Shown: positions 1-12,678 of the stretch, in pieces | Position numbering within the stretch: position 1 is the first letter of the stretch | Layout: each line of letters opens with the position of its first letter | Source of the DNA: Linnemannia schmuckeri | Taxonomy: Eukaryota > Mortierellomycota > Mortierellomycetes > Mortierellales > Mortierellaceae | Length of the DNA: 64,000 nucleotides | NCBI GenBank assembly: GCA_029449235.1 | Contig: JANATG010000001.1 | Coordinates: 248,001-312,000, forward strand | Reading direction: 5' to 3' | The notes under the pieces: generated by a model | Databases searched by the model: none | Seen by the model: the letters and a program-made list of their open reading frames with translations, nothing else | Told to the model about the DNA's origin: nothing | Program-made: the position numbers and the translations under genes

Positions 1-12
1 CCTGCTTCATAC

Positions 13-1253
13 CTTCAAGTTGCCGAGTCGCTTAGTTCGGTCGGCGGTCAAGAGTTTTTTGATGAGGTCCTTGGCGGTAGGGTCAATATGCGGGGGAAAG
101 TAAATCCGTCCTGCAAGAATCTTTTCGTAAATACCAAAAGGGTTGTCGTCAAAGAAGGGTGGGTATCCGGCAAGCATCTCAAAGATCAGAATACCCAATG
201 CCCACCAATCGACCGCCTTGCCGTGTCCTTTCGACTGGATGATCTCTGGTGCAAGATATTCTGGTGTCCCGCATAGCGTCCAGGTTCTATTGTTTGTTGT
301 CCATTGAAATTGTTTAGAAAGTTAGAAAACGAAACATGGGAGTTGAATTAAACGATCCAATGGGTCCACTTGTTCAACCACAAACAAAAATGAATGTTGC
401 CATACCGATCCTCAACATGCTTGGCAAATCCGAAATCAGTGATCTTGACATGTCCAGCTGAATCTAGCAACAAGTTCTCTGGCTTCAGATCGCGGTAGAT
501 TATATCCTTCGAATGCAGATATTCGATCGCCAGTACGATTTCTGCTGCATAGAACCGCGTCATGTCGTTAGTGAATTGCCCAGCCTTGCGCAGATGTGAG
601 AAAAGCTCGCCTCCGATCACATACTCCAGCAGCATGTATAGGTGGCGATCATCCTGAAATGTCGTGAACCTGGTAGATGGCACCATTCGTAAAAATGAAA
701 TGAAAAAATAGGAATGAGAAAGATGAGTCGGACATTTCAGATAACGTAACCTCAGGGAGGGCACCTTTTTTAGCCATCAGGTAGCAATGAACTTACAGGT
801 TGACGATAAACGGATAGTGAACTTGTGCGAGGATCTGCTTCTCCGAGTTGATGTGCTCAACCTGCTTTAGCCGCACAACTTCGGACTTTTTGAGGACCTT
901 CATGGCATAGAACGTCTGGTTGCTTCGAAACTTTGTCAAGTAGACCCGTCCAAAAGTTCCCGTTCCTATTTTTTTCACAATGTGAATAAAAAGAAAAAAT
1001 AATAATGACAACCACAAAAAAAAATAAGGGATTAGCACACTGTGAGCACAAACACAAGAGCAGAGATTATGAATATTAAGATCGGTCTACCATTTTCAGG
1101 CATGATTTTGCGCACTGTCTCTTTTTTTCATCTTTTTTTTCTCTTCCACTTGTGCGCATGGTCCCATTCGACCCTTGTTCAATGCCCTAACTCTGTGCTT
1201 TTTGATGGATGTAATTGGAATTGAGTCGATTCTGTTTGAATTGTCCTCCCCTG

Positions 1254-1302
<49 letters not shown>

Positions 1303-4300
1303 GCCAATGGAATGAATGAAAAGAAAAAGATAAATGAAAAATGGGCTTTGATAATCCTCGATCTATCCCACTCCCCCTGCCCTGCCCTGCCTTGCTCTCT
1401 CACCCCTCTCTTCTCTCTCTGTTCGTGCACATCTTTTTTTTTTCCACATTCGCCTTTTTGTCCCACTTTTTTTTTTAGCTGTCTTGTCCATCTCGCTTGA
1501 GAAAAGATAAGAAAGCGAGAGAGCGTCAAAAGTTACTGAGGGGAAGAAGGAGAGAGAGAAGAAAGAGATGGATGAGAAATGTCTACTACCCCGCGTTAAA
1601 GGATAGGAGTGAGAGTGTCGACTGAAGAACGCGAAAATGTGTGAATGTTGTCCCAGGTAGTCGGAATAATCAGTGATCAGTGATCAGAAGCCCATATTTT
1701 CACATTTTTTAATCAGTCCAAGTGGAACCCATCCAGTTGCACCAAAGTATGAGATCAATTATCATCAAAAAAGTTTGTGCCTGAAAAATGAGAGTGTGTC
1801 GCGATAGATATTGCAGAGGGTACACAAGTATGGATATACAAAAGAAAAAAAAAATAAGCAACATGACCCCAAGGGCCAGAACAGAACAGACCAAACAAAT
1901 TTTTCTTGTTGTTGTCAAGGGTCTTCGCGTTTTCCATTCCCGATCGATGAGGGTCAACACAAAAAAAAAGTTGGAAAAAAAAAAAAAAAAAAAAAAAAAG
2001 AAAAGCCAGTGGGAACACAAGAAAAAAAAAAGAAAAAAAAAAGACACACGACAAGGCAAACAACGGGCGAGAGTCCCTGGCCGTGACGAGCGTTGATGCT
2101 TTGATCTGGTTTAGATTCTTTTCTTCCCGTGGGACAGCAGCACACAAGCACGCTCATAGGAACATTTTCTCCTTTCCTCTCTCTCTGTTCTCTTTCCCTT
2201 CCCGCGCTTACGCTCGTCATCATCCAGCGTCATTTTGTACTAAAAAGTCCGCTCTCCACTGGCTTGATCTCTTTTTTTTTTTTTTTTTTGTTTTTTTTTT
2301 GGTGCTCTCGTCGTTGTTGTATCGCTCGCCACACTTGTGATAGGAACAAAAAGAGAGAAAGGTGGAAAGAGTCGAGTGGGGGTCAATCGGATGTGGTGCA
2401 CGAAGGAGAATAAAAAAAAAGTAGGGATCGAGGGATGTAAAGAAAAAGGGATAGGGAGAGAAGGAGGAGGGGAAAGGAAGAGACTTGGACCAGGGTAAAG
2501 CGAATTGACTTCATCCGTGTGGTACGAGTTGAAGAGAGTCAAGGTGTGCGTGTGTGTTGTGTGTCGTATGTGGTGGTGTGGTGCGGTGAGGATGTGTAGA
2601 TATGCGAGAATGTGTATGTGCATGTGTGTATGCTGTTGGTTGTTGGTGTTGGTGTTGTTGTCGGTGTGCCCTTTTTACCACCTTGGGGATATCTCTGATG
2701 ATTGCTTGCTGGCTTGACCAACAACCAGCAACTCCCTCCTCCCATCATCCCCAAAATACTTGGCCAGAGATATGTTTAAACCAAAAAATAAAAAAATAAA
2801 AAAATAAAATAACCATAAAATATACACTCACACACAAACAATAAACAGTAAACAGTAAAAACGGTCTTTCGGCCATCCGTCTGTCCACGGGGAGAAGGGA
2901 AGAAGGAGGAGTAGAACAGGGACAGGGACACATGAAGAGGATGTGTCTATGCTTGTGCGTTTGTATGTGTATGTGATGTCCATTCTCACTCACTCCAGGA
3001 ACAAATTCGTCATAGACAAAAAAGCAAAGAAGCAAGAAAGAAAAGACGGGCATGTGCGAGCCACCTTAAGCATTCGTCGGAAAAGAATGGACTGAATAAA
3101 AAGCATTAAAAAGCAAGGTCGTCTTTCTTCGCTCTGTCTGCCTGACTGAAGTGGTGTTCCTTCACAAGAAGAGTTTTCTTCAAAATAGGCACACATCGCA
3201 GGACTTGGTTTGTGAGTGAGTGATAGAGCGAGTGAGGGAGACAGACGTGACCAAGGTTACGACTTTCTGTCCGCCCGCTCGTCCTGACCGACCGTCGGTC
3301 TCTGTTGATGTTGTTCACAGACCTTAGTTGATGGCCCTGTTAATATTTTTTTTGCCCGATGCAAGGATGAGATGGGCAATGTGTCCTTGCGTTGTTTTTG
3401 TTGTTGTTGTTTTCTCTACACCTGTTGTCTTTCTCTCGTTCACTTTTCTCTCTCCACTTTGCTCTCATGTCGCACACGGTTGTGCATTCACACCTCACGC
3501 CCACACATATCATGTCATCGTTGTTTTTTCTCCCTTTCCTTATTGCTCTCTGACTCTATCTCTATCTCTTTCTCACCTTTTGTATTGTTTGTATGTTTTG
3601 TTTATGCTCTTTGCCTTGTCGGTCTGGTTTGCGATGATGGGCAGATGGACTCTCCACCCATCCATCCGAGCTAGCCCTCTCTCTTTGACCCCAAATGGCT
3701 CGATCTCGCTTTTTTCTTTTTTTCTCGTATTTTGATGGTTCTTTCTGTTCATTCTTTTAATGATCATCATCAACAATGAACAGAACAACAGTGGTGATCC
3801 ATGAGTTCAGGAACAACCAATACAACCGTCCAGGAACAATCAATCAATCGGTCCCGGAAACTCTGAAACGTTTTTCCATTCTTCCTCGAATCAATGGGTT
3901 TTATAAGGGTGTAGGAGTGTGTGCCCCTTTCTCGAGCACCACCCACCATTATTTTGCCAACTCAACTCAACTCATTTTTATTTCGGCCCTCACTTCCCCC
4001 GGAGTCTCCGACTCGTAGCATCTCCCTCCCCTTCTCTGTCCCTCTCTTTCAATTCGACCTTGATTTCGACCTCCTCTCTTTTTCTTTACTCTTTCTTCCC
4101 ATTGTACCTCAAAGTCCCGGAAAAGAAGAAGGACGAGTAAGTGGAGTGACAACCGCTTACTCTCAATCTTCCTTCTCTGCCTCCCCTTTGAGGTTATCGC
4201 TGCTGCCTGTCTCTTGTCTGCAAAGGTCAATTTATTCCCCTTTACTCGCCTCACTCACTCACTCTCAATAAGAAAAAAAGAAAATGAATAAACTGATGGA

Positions 4301-4855
4301 CCAATAGCAAACACAAAAGAAGCCGAAATCATAAAATAAAAGAGCGATCCCCAATCAAAGGCTCGCTGTTCTTTCCCAACTGTGGTTTGGTCGGCCTTTT
4401 TCCTTCTTCGTCTTCATATTACTTTACTACTTCTTCACAGGGCATTTCCTGTTAATCATCCATTGAATGAATTGCTCTTGTCAAAGGAACATGGATGGGG
4501 TGGATAAAAAAAGGACAGTGATTTATCGAAATCGGTAAATGCTCTGACCTTTTTTTTTTTCTTGTCATTGTTGCTTACCTAGGGTCTCCAAGAGGTCAAA
4601 ATCCCTGAGGCCATATTGAGGCGTGGCCTCAAAATAAGGACTCTTTGTAGGGCGGACAAGCTGTCCCTGTGCATTGATGTAGGAGCCGTCGTTGGGGAGG
4701 TCGTGTGGGTGGGTGCTGTTCTCTTGGGCAAGACGGGCGTATTTTTCCTGAAGGCGAAGTTGGTGTTCCTGAAACTGTTCTTGACGCATCGCATCATCGT
4801 AGGAAGAAGCCATGGCCATGCCGCCTGGCTCCATATTGGCGTGTCCGTTACTCAT
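13..4855 (-). CDS. pkaC: cAMP-dependent protein kinase (PKA) catalytic subunit, 3' end outside window
   Basis: Serine/threonine kinase released from its regulatory subunit by cAMP; it phosphorylates R-R-x-S/T sites. I read four exons: 4579-4855, 797-965, 406-669 and 13-286. All junctions are GT-AG and the frame stays open, giving 328 codons. Exon 1 encodes a Met/Gln-rich leader and ends in DFDLLETLG. Exon 2 starts inside the glycine loop (GTGTFGRVY) and carries the ATP lysine in YAMKVL. Exon 3 holds YRDLKPEN and DFGFAKHV. Exon 4 holds the activation-loop TWTLCGTPEYLAPE and ends in RLGNLK at a GTATGA donor, 12 nt from the window edge. The C-terminal AGC tail is therefore missing here. The start at 4855 is the only ATG that opens exon 1. 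Motifs match PKA more closely than other AGC kinases. The odd part is the 3.6 kb first intron. Confidence 0.95.
966..4578 (-). other. Unusually long first intron of the PKA gene
   Basis: A GTAAGC donor follows the ETLG codons at 4579, and the acceptor (ATAG) precedes GAACGGGAAC at 965. The frame across the junction restores the glycine loop exactly. The interval contains an A48 run at 1254-1301, further A runs at about 1977-2042, T runs at about 2270-2300 and GT-rich stretches near 2540-2660. I see no convincing coding sequence inside it; open frames here follow low-complexity DNA. Other introns in the window are mostly 80-220 nt. Confidence 0.8.
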
Positions 4856-7800
4856 GGAGGGGAATCGATATTATTAGGTGTATAGAATAGATATGCTGGA
4901 TAGAGAATTGATTATTGGCGACTGGAGAATAAAAGGAAGAGAAAGGCGGAGGAAGAGGAGGAAGAAGAGAGTGAGGTGTAGCTGAAGTGAGGTTGTAAAG
5001 ATTTGTTTGTGTTTCCCTTTTTTTTCTGTGTTTGTTTGTTGTTTGTTGTTTGTTGTTAGAGTGGTGTGATAGGATAGTGTGTGTATGGGTGTGTATGTGT
5101 GTATGCGTGTGCGTGTGTGTGTGTGTGAGGTTGGGTAATGTGAGTGTGGGGTGTGTGGCGGGAGAGTGTCGTCAATTATTGAATGCGGGGTTGCTGTTGT
5201 CACTGTTGTTTGTGTTGGTGTTTGTAAGATGAGGATGTGTGAGAGTGAGCGGGTGGTTAAATGTGATTGAGCGAGGGAGGATGAGATGGAATGATTAAAG
5301 ATTGAAGGAAGAGGAAGAAAGAGGATGACAAAAAAGTAACGAGGGAAGACGAAGGGGAAGGAGGAGAGGTGTGAGTGATGTCGGAGGATGAAGATGAGAG
5401 AAGAGAAGAGGGAGGAGACAAGAGAGTCGGAATGATTGATGAAAAAGAGGAGAAAATAAAGAATACGAAGAGAGTGGAAAAAAAAAAAAATAAGGATCCC
5501 GTGGTTGAGTTGCGACAAGGAAGAGTAAAGAGAAAGAGAAAGAAAAGAAAAGGACAGAAAAAGAAGTCAACAACAACAACAAAAAAATCGAATAACCTTG
5601 TTCACACAGGCAGACTGGACAGGAGAAACGGAAAGGGGTGGAGTGGAAGAGAAGGGAAGGGAAAGGAAGGAAAGGGAAAAGAAGGGAAAAGAAGGGAAGA
5701 AGGGGAGCAGCAGCAGAGGAGAACAAAGAAACGAACAAGGACAATGAAAAAAAAAAATATGTGTGTGTCTGTTCTGTCCACCATTGACTATAAAAAATTC
5801 CTTTGGTTATTCTCCTAGATACCTCAATGGAGACAATGGATGGCCCCAATTCTTAGCTCATCCCCACCGAACGCACGCACTCAGTGGGGTATCTATACGC
5901 ATTGAAAAATAACACAATGGACACGATTTCTGCCACCACCACCACCACCACCACCACCGACGTATGTAGCATTCCTTCTTTTGCTTCTGCACTGACACGA
6001 GGATCAGGCATCATTTTGTTGCCACTTGGCACCCATTCGGATGCATCATGTCTGACGCTATTTCATCTGCCACTGCAGATCCGATCCTCTGCCTGGCTAT
6101 AATTACCACCGCGTCGTATCCAACCTGTTCGTTTATCATCGTCCCTTAATAATAGATGGATGGCATTGACCTACCAAGGAGATAGTCGTTTGACAACCCT
6201 TTGACCTAGTTACCTGTTTACCCCTGAATTTTTGGCGGCAATTGTCCACTCTCACCCACTGTGCCTATAGAGCTCATTTTTTTTTCCATTTCATTTCATT
6301 CCATTCATTCATACAACACCATCCCTTCCAAAAAAGAGCAAATAAAAAAACAGATGCGGCTTTGACCCTCTCTCTCTCTCCCTCTCCCTTCTCTTCCCTT
6401 CCGTTCATATCATTCATTCGCGCGCTCTCCACTCTCGAAAACAAGACATCATGCGATCGATCAATGCCCTGTCTCGTCTCTCTCCCTATCTGTATGTCGG
6501 TCGATGCATCCCATCCCGTGTGTTTACAAAAATATCTCCAGATCAGGACGTTCGCTCTCCCAAAACTAAACTGTGGTTTTTTCATAGACATGTTTTTTTC
6601 TATTTTCAGTGCATGCCTGCCTACGCCGTCCGTCTGACAGTTGGTCAGTCCGTTCCCTCCATCTCCTTTAATCTACGAGCGTTATTCACCAACATTTGTA
6701 TGAGTGAAAAAAGACATACGCTCAAGCAAGCATAGCATGCTCTTTCGACAAATATCATTAAGCCTCGAAAAAGCCGAGAGGTATGGAATGATAGATCAAA
6801 GAGACCATGATCGAAATGACGGAAAAGGAATGGGCGTACAAGGGAAGGGCCCAAGCCCTTATACCGCCAGGACGAAAATAAAGAGATAGAGCTGACATCA
6901 TGTTTGACAAGCTGTAGATTCAGCTGAATGATACTGTAGTCTAGAAGAAAACGACATTTCTTCTTGTTGAAGACGACAACAACCGAAAGTAAGAAGGGAG
7001 TCCAAAACTCGGTCGAAAGAACAGACGTTTTTGGCTTAGTAAAATTACATCGTTCTGAGGAGGTAACGAGGATGCTGGCTCGACAAACAAAAGAATGTAA
7101 AAGCAAAATATCCCCAGATCTAGGATAATCTTGCAAGTTTAAAAGAGTTCCAAACTGATGGGGACGCCCGTTCCTTTGTGCCTATTCATCAATTGAAACG
7201 GAGGAAGATGGTGGGGCAGAGTACGTATTCTGTCGTGAATATGCATTTGTGAACATGAAAGTGAAAACAGGTGTTGGCTAGACTGTTACCATGTCAGGTA
7301 GGATCGGATTCGATGTTTGCCCATTACAACGGAGGAAAAACAGTCTGGAAGGAGTGTCAATGTTTATATGCTATAAAATTTATGTTTTGCAGGCATTGTG
7401 GCTGCATTGAGTTGGAATACTTTTTTCATGGGAGGTCTGATCTAGGATTTTTGACCCTATTCGTTTTCTTGGCTCAATTGGGGTTCATGCACTCGCGTAA
7501 GAAAGACGCTTCGCAGAGATCACCTGCCTTGCGGTCAATGCCAACATGAGTAAAATACCAATTCTCAAGACAGAGAGAAAGAGAGACTAGTAGGAATATA
7601 TATCTATCTCTCAACAGTTGAACCCCTCTCCTATGTTAGTTAATAGGGTTATTCTAAAAAAAAAAGTCATCAAATGATATTTTTTTCATTTTGGTGGCAC
7701 ATGTGCCATGTCCTGCAAGAACGGATTACTAGCAATAGGGTGCAAATGACACGGATACCGGGGAACCGGGGCGGCTGGCAACTATGGCTTGTGTTCATCA

Positions 7801-8207
7801 ATGCAACAATGACAATGAATCATACTATGTCCATCGTACTTGCTACTGTAGGACCAACAGTGTATCCACCCTTCTGCCGCTGTCTTCTTCAACTGATATC
7901 CCTCTTCCTTCACTCGACATTCATATCTCATTCAACCTTCTCTCTATTCCCATTCAGCCCTCCGCTCTCATATTTGCCGTACTTTATGTTCTCTCTCTCT
8001 CTTTCTCTCCTTCACTCCTTCTCTCCCACTATCACATCCGTATTCTTCTTTCCACTCACATTCACATCCACCTCTCGCATTCATCGCCCTCTACCTCTTC
8101 ACCCTCGCTCTTTCGTCTTCCCTTCTCGACGGCCTTTTATCCTTGACAATCTAAACAACTTGTAAACAACAGTAGCAACAGCACAGCAAACACCACATCT
8201 ATAGGCC
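4856..8207. other. Intergenic region: PKA leader/promoter and upstream of the TMEM170 gene
   Basis: No gene is recognised in these 3.35 kb. The part nearest PKA (4860-5800) is purine-rich on the plus strand, hence pyrimidine-rich in the PKA sense, with a GT dinucleotide tract near 5075-5125. It probably includes the PKA 5' leader. A short CAC repeat lies at about 5933-5958. The part nearest the TMEM170 gene (7870-8150) is CT-rich and probably its promoter and leader. Open frames at 6645-7136 (minus) and 7271-7549 (plus) lack motifs and were not called. Confidence 0.5.
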
Positions 8208-8998
8208 ATGTCTTCTGGCTTCCTCCCCCCATCAGACTACAAAACCCCACCATGGCCCTCCCTCTACTGGCCCGTCACCGACCCCCTCAACCATGGCTTT
8301 TTCATGTATTACCCCAAAGGCAAGTCCTTCTTCTCCCTGTCTCTCTCACTCTTCTCTTCAACAACAGCGAACAGCAACGTTCCTTCTTATACATGTCGCC
8401 AAGGCTGCCCTCAGATTTTCACTGACAACTCATTTCGCCCTCTTTTCCCTCCTCGCTCACACTCTCTTAATTATCAATCTAATTAGACATTTGGCGGTTT
8501 ACCACCTACTGGACACTCATTTTCATCGTCAGCATCTACACCATGGCAGGACTGTGGGCTTTCATCGTCTTTAGCAGAAGGCGGTACAAATGGGCGATCC
8601 TTTTGCCTGCTTTTTTCTTTGTCACTGGAGCCTTTATTGCTTTTCTTAGCGGGAGTCTTGTCGGTAAGGGAACTGTTCACCTCCGCCACCATGGACCACG
8701 GATAGCATTTTTTAGAACGTAACGGGGAGAGAGACTGTGGACTTCAAGGAGGAGAACGAGGAGGAGGCAGTTGGAACGCATTTGGATTTTGTTTTTCTGT
8801 CGATAAGGGAAACCAGGACAAGACAAAAGAAGCAAGGGATAACCGGGATATCAGGATGGTTGTTTATCATAATCAACATTATACACCACGGTGATTTAGT
8901 GACGGAACAGAAAAGTCCAATGAGCTATATGTGTTTAGAATGTCATCAAATTCTGGGCAACTTGAGCACGAGGCTCGAAAAGGAACAGGAATCTTGAC

Positions 8999-9039
<41 letters not shown>

Positions 9040-9630
9040 AGGATGAATTAGCACATGGTCAAAAGGGACACTCACACAAACAAACAACCCAAAGGCAGGC
9101 GGCTGGAGCAATAGGCACACCAATTTGCTGTAATACACGGCGTCATGGAAAAGGAAGTCAGTTGAACGATAACGACACAATGGCATGTTTACGGGAAGGA
9201 TTTCAGAGCTGAACTTTTGTGACAGAGTAGGGACAACGTAGTCAGGAGAACCAGGATTCGTATTCATTGGTGAACAAACGATTGGACTCCAGATCTGTTA
9301 ACTAGTTAGCTCGATATCGGGCTCCCATGATACCAGTCAATCGGAAAAGGGGAGAATGCTCTTTGAGATACCGTTCCATGGGTTTTCAGGGATCATCCGG
9401 CTCCTTAGTACACAAGAATCAACGACTATTCAGGGTCAATAACCAACCTACACCTCTCATTATCTTCTCCCTTGGGACACGACAAAAACACTCTGATAGG
9501 ATTGGCGATAGCGGCGATCTATAATGCAGGAGCATACCGCATGTCGACATGGGTGCCCATGCTATGGGGGCTTATCCAAGCCCTCGTCGTTATCATGGGA
9601 TCCTACTCTACCGTCACCACTATCCTCTAA
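8208..9630 (+). CDS. TMEM170: TMEM170-family integral membrane protein
   Basis: Three exons, 8208-8319, 8487-8663 and 9500-9630, give a 139-residue protein, close to the length of animal TMEM170 proteins. Exon 1 encodes a short N-terminal segment ending YYPKD. Exon 2 begins with IWRFTTYWTLIFIVSIY and contains two hydrophobic spans. Exon 3 carries AAIYNAGAYRMSTWVP followed by a third span and a stop. Across both introns the frame restores a continuous family-like sequence, notably SLVGLAIAAIYNAG. TMEM170 proteins sit in the endoplasmic reticulum and nuclear envelope and are reported to affect ER sheet and nuclear pore organisation in animals; the fungal role is inferred. Intron 1 starts with GC rather than GT (AAAG/GCAAGT). 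Intron 2 is 836 nt and contains an A39 run. Confidence 0.88.
8320..8486 (+). other. Non-canonical GC-AG intron in the TMEM170 gene
   Basis: The exon end AAAG is followed by GCAAGT, the usual compensated context of GC-AG introns, and the intron ends AATTAG. Only this donor gives the phase needed to join YYPK to DIWRFT. No GT nearby restores the frame equally well. Confidence 0.75.
9000..9038 (+). repeat. A39 homopolymer
   Basis: Run of 39 adenines inside intron 2 of the TMEM170 gene. It is one of several A or T runs over 30 nt in the window (also 1254-1301, 15200-15233, 32542-32573, 39260-39292 and 51859-51894). Confidence 0.9.
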
Positions 9631-9863
9631 GCACTCTCCTTGTCATTCGTTTAATGACATTATTCTTTTCTTTTTTCAAGTGTAATCAATTCCTTGTACC
9701 ATAGCTTCTTTTTTCCCTTATCCACTCTTAATATCGCACTTAATCTTGCCCCTGGGTTCTTCTCCTTTCTCCCCACTCGCCGCCATTCGTATTTTCACAC
9801 ACGCTTAAAGCAAAATAAAAAAAAAAAAGGCTCAAAAAAGGTTTTTAATAATTATAGGCGTTG

Positions 9864-11082
9864 TCAAACTGCTGGTCCTGGGGCTGAGGGCTTGTTGGAG
9901 CAGATCAGGAGGTCGGTCTCGGGATGATCCAGATCCAATTGGCGCCACCACGGTCCGTGCATCAGCATCTTGGCCGGGTCCCAAGATGGGTATTTATACC
10001 TCAAAATCTTCATTATCTCTTCGAAAATCACCTATATGGAGCATGGTCGTGAAGAACAAAAAGAATAAGGCAAAGAAGGGTGAGCGTGGTGTCAGATGGT
10101 TATGGCAAAGCCTTGGCGATAATTAATTAGCGGATAAAAATTTGGCGAGAGTAAGGGAGAGAGACTTACATCATTGCCTGCAGCAGCGAGGTGGAGACCA
10201 TCTTTCAGGAACTCACTCAAGGTGCGCTCTCCCGACTCGACTTTATCCATCATGACCCCCCAAGTATCAATTACATCCACTTGACACAACCCTTCCTCTT
10301 TTTGCCTATTCCTCTCAGAATACTCCCTTCCAACACTCAGACATCTCTCCGCATACCGCTTCGACACCTCCCAGTCACGATTCATATCCATCCCTCTGTG
10401 CTCACACTCTTTCGCCCATGGCTCTTCATTCACAGGTGGGGGGCAGATGAGTATGATCCTTGTATGGGGCGAGTAAATGGGTGAGGTTGGGGAATGGACC
10501 ATGTCGATAAGGGAGCGGAGGTTTTGTTCGTACCGCTGGAGAGGGGTGTGTTGAGAGGATGGCGGAAGGCAGGCGTCGTTTGCGCCAAAGAAGAGGGTTA
10601 GGAACTGAATCTTTGAATTCGTTGGTGTGGTGGTGAGAGGGAGGATTTGGGGGAGTAGGTGGAGCGCTTGTTCAGATGTGTATCCTAAAAATGAGGAATA
10701 AAAGGAAGGGAGTATGAGAAGATAAAGAGACTAGTTAGATGCTACTATAAATTGGTCTTCCCCTTTCTTTGGGAATGATACATGGGACGAAGAAGAAGGA
10801 AGTAAAAAGAGGTGAAGTACCTGAGAAGCCACGGTTGATGATATCGAGACGGCGTTGGAAGGCATTTGCGAGTTGTGCGCCCCAACCACGGTCATTGATA
10901 TCAAACGAGAACTTTTTTTGAAAAAAAAAAAAAAATATGAAGTGTAAGTAAGGCTGATTAACATTACGATGGGAGCAGTGATCAAGGTTCTGCATGAGAG
11001 ATGAGCTGAGCTGAGATGTGTGTACCTGGGTGATGGAGTCCCCGAAAAGGAGGAAGCTGTCGAATGAGGTGTATGCGACCAT
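9864..11082 (-). CDS. IAH1: Isoamyl acetate-hydrolysing esterase, GDSL/SGNH family
   Basis: SGNH-hydrolase that cleaves short-chain acetate esters, as yeast Iah1 does. Exons 11026-11082, 10821-10911, 10170-10684 and 9864-10031 encode 276 residues, slightly longer than yeast or human IAH1. Block I is LLFGDSITQ with nucleophile Ser16. Block III is FFGANDA, with Asn85. Block V is DGLHLAAAGND with Asp211 and His214 as the acid and base. The C-terminal exon has the family-typical run KYPSWDPAKMLMHGPWWRQ. I chose the ATG at 11082 because it places the GDSL block about 12 residues from the N-terminus, as in homologues. Four introns-free joins keep phase at GT-AG sites. No signal peptide is evident, so the enzyme is probably cytosolic. 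It converges with the TMEM170 gene, with 233 bp between stop codons. Confidence 0.93.
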
Positions 11083-11619
11083 TGAAGGTTCGCAGTGTGG
11101 ATGATCAGTGCAGAAGGAGCAAGAACGAAGGATGTGTGTGAGAGCGATAACAAGACTTTTAACTGGACCATTTTTCAACGGTCCCACCACCTACGCGAAA
11201 GAAATCTTGATTGCGTCCAAGATCTTAAAAGGACAAGGCCTGTGCACTTCCAACAACAATGACGCAAAAAAATAGAACCCATCCATCCTCTCTCGCCCAA
11301 TCTGTGAGCTATCCCTTGCGACGAACCAAGCCAAATGAAGTAAAGCTATTGTCGTTTATTCTTCTTTTCCCTTCGCAATGCAATCATCAACTATCCTCCG
11401 GTGTGCTTGCATGAACGGCAGAAAGGAAATTGGTGAAGGGGTGCCGATTGACACCTTTTTTTCTAGTCGGAACCGTCCCCGACCCGACTATTGACTGCGA
11501 CCAATATCGTGCATGCGACTCATAACCTGCATTCCTCCCTTCCTCCTCCGCCATACAGATAACTCTGCATCCGAAACTTCAGAGTACAGCCTCCAGCGAA
11601 CCAATGCAAGATCAGAGGC
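11083..11619. other. Intergenic region between IAH1 and the next minus-strand gene
   Basis: 537 bp upstream of IAH1 and downstream of the single-pass membrane protein gene. It should hold the IAH1 promoter. I see no clear TATA box and no gene. Confidence 0.5.
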
Positions 11620-12678
11620 TCAACAGCTGGGCTGATGATCTCCATCAGAGAACCAATAACTATTCTTCTTCCGCGGCTCATCCACAGCCTCTTCTCCTGT
11701 ACACCGACGATGCTCGTCAGAGTTGACCCCTCTTCCATTCCACCACACTGACCCTTTGGCCTGTTGTTCCACAGGTACAGAAGAAGGGACAGATGTCATA
11801 CGACGGTGTCCCCACAATGACACCTTATCTCCTTCTTTCGATTCCGAATGACGGAAATATCGGTTATCCTGCTGATGCTTTCGTCGGGCAGCGACTTGTT
11901 CATCCATGTTCTTGAGGAGATAGATGATCACGGCAGGGACAACCACCGCATAGAGGAGCTTGAGGACCACACGCCATCGGGACCAAGGGGACCAAGGGAC
12001 TCCATTTTCTCCGTATGCCCAAGAGGCAGACGATGATCGACGGTGTTGTGTCATGTGTGAATTTTGCGCCAGGGGGGAGGTAACAGCAGCAGGAGAAAGT
12101 GAGGTGCGTCGCTTTTTGAGCTTCTCTGTTGTTGCCGATGTTGCTGCTGATGTTGTCGTGATCGGAGGAGCAGGCTGTTGCATATTTGGCTGCTGTTGAT
12201 GCTGCAGATGCAGGTCGGTAGTTCGTTGTTGCGTCAGGCGTTGCGAAGGTACGGGAGGGGTGAGGGTGATGCATTCGCTGTTGCTGTTGATGTTGCTGTT
12301 GTTGTTATCGACCTTGCTATCGTCAGTGCCCATATCATAGCTGCTCATGCTGTTGTTATCACTATTGTTGTCATCGGGTTGCTGCTGTTGCTGTGGATCG
12401 AAGGGTCCCAGATTGTGGTCATCGTTGTTGTTGTTAATGCTTCTTATGGAGCGACCAGTGTTGTTGCCCTGCATCATTGTCATTGTCGTTTCGTTCATAT
12501 CGATATCCTGACGCTGCTCTCGCTCTTGCTCGTTGTCTTCTCCTTCAATGGAGAAGGCTTTCTGGAGGTGATGAGGGTGGGGCGGATTCAGGGTCTTTGG
12601 TGCTGAAGCAGCTGTTGTGGTACTGACGGTTGTGTTTGTATTTGTGCTGGAGGGTGGGAAGGAAGGGGAGGTTGTCAT
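11620..12678 (-). CDS. Unrecognised Asn/Gln-rich protein with one membrane span
   Basis: A single open frame of 352 residues from the first in-frame ATG at 12678. The N-terminal two thirds are low complexity (Thr/Ser, Asn, Gln and Asp tracts such as SINNNNDDHN). A basic, serine-rich region follows (KLKKRRTSLSP, TQHRRSSSASW). Then comes one strong hydrophobic segment, LLYAVVVPAVIIYLL, flanked by Arg/Lys, and a short charged tail. This fits a single-pass membrane protein with a long disordered domain. I recognise no family. The C-terminal boundary is uncertain: a TACAG near 11700 could be an acceptor that changes the last exon. Codon-level signal is best around the hydrophobic segment. Confidence 0.5.
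   Translation of the reverse strand: MTTSPSFPPSSTNTNTTVSTTTAASAPKTLNPPHPHHLQKAFSIEGEDNEQEREQRQDIDMNETTMTMMQGNNTGRSIRSINNNNDDHNLGPFDPQQQQQPDDNNSDNNSMSSYDMGTDDSKVDNNNSNINSNSECITLTPPVPSQRLTQQRTTDLHLQHQQQPNMQQPAPPITTTSAATSATTEKLKKRRTSLSPAAVTSPLAQNSHMTQHRRSSSASWAYGENGVPWSPWSRWRVVLKLLYAVVVPAVIIYLLKNMDEQVAARRKHQQDNRYFRHSESKEGDKVSLWGHRRMTSVPSSVPVEQQAKGSVWWNGRGVNSDEHRRCTGEEAVDEPRKKNSYWFSDGDHQPSC

Noticed and set aside
6645..7136. Minus-strand open frame of 163 codons
   Set aside because: No motif, no splice support, mixed composition without domain signal; probably chance.
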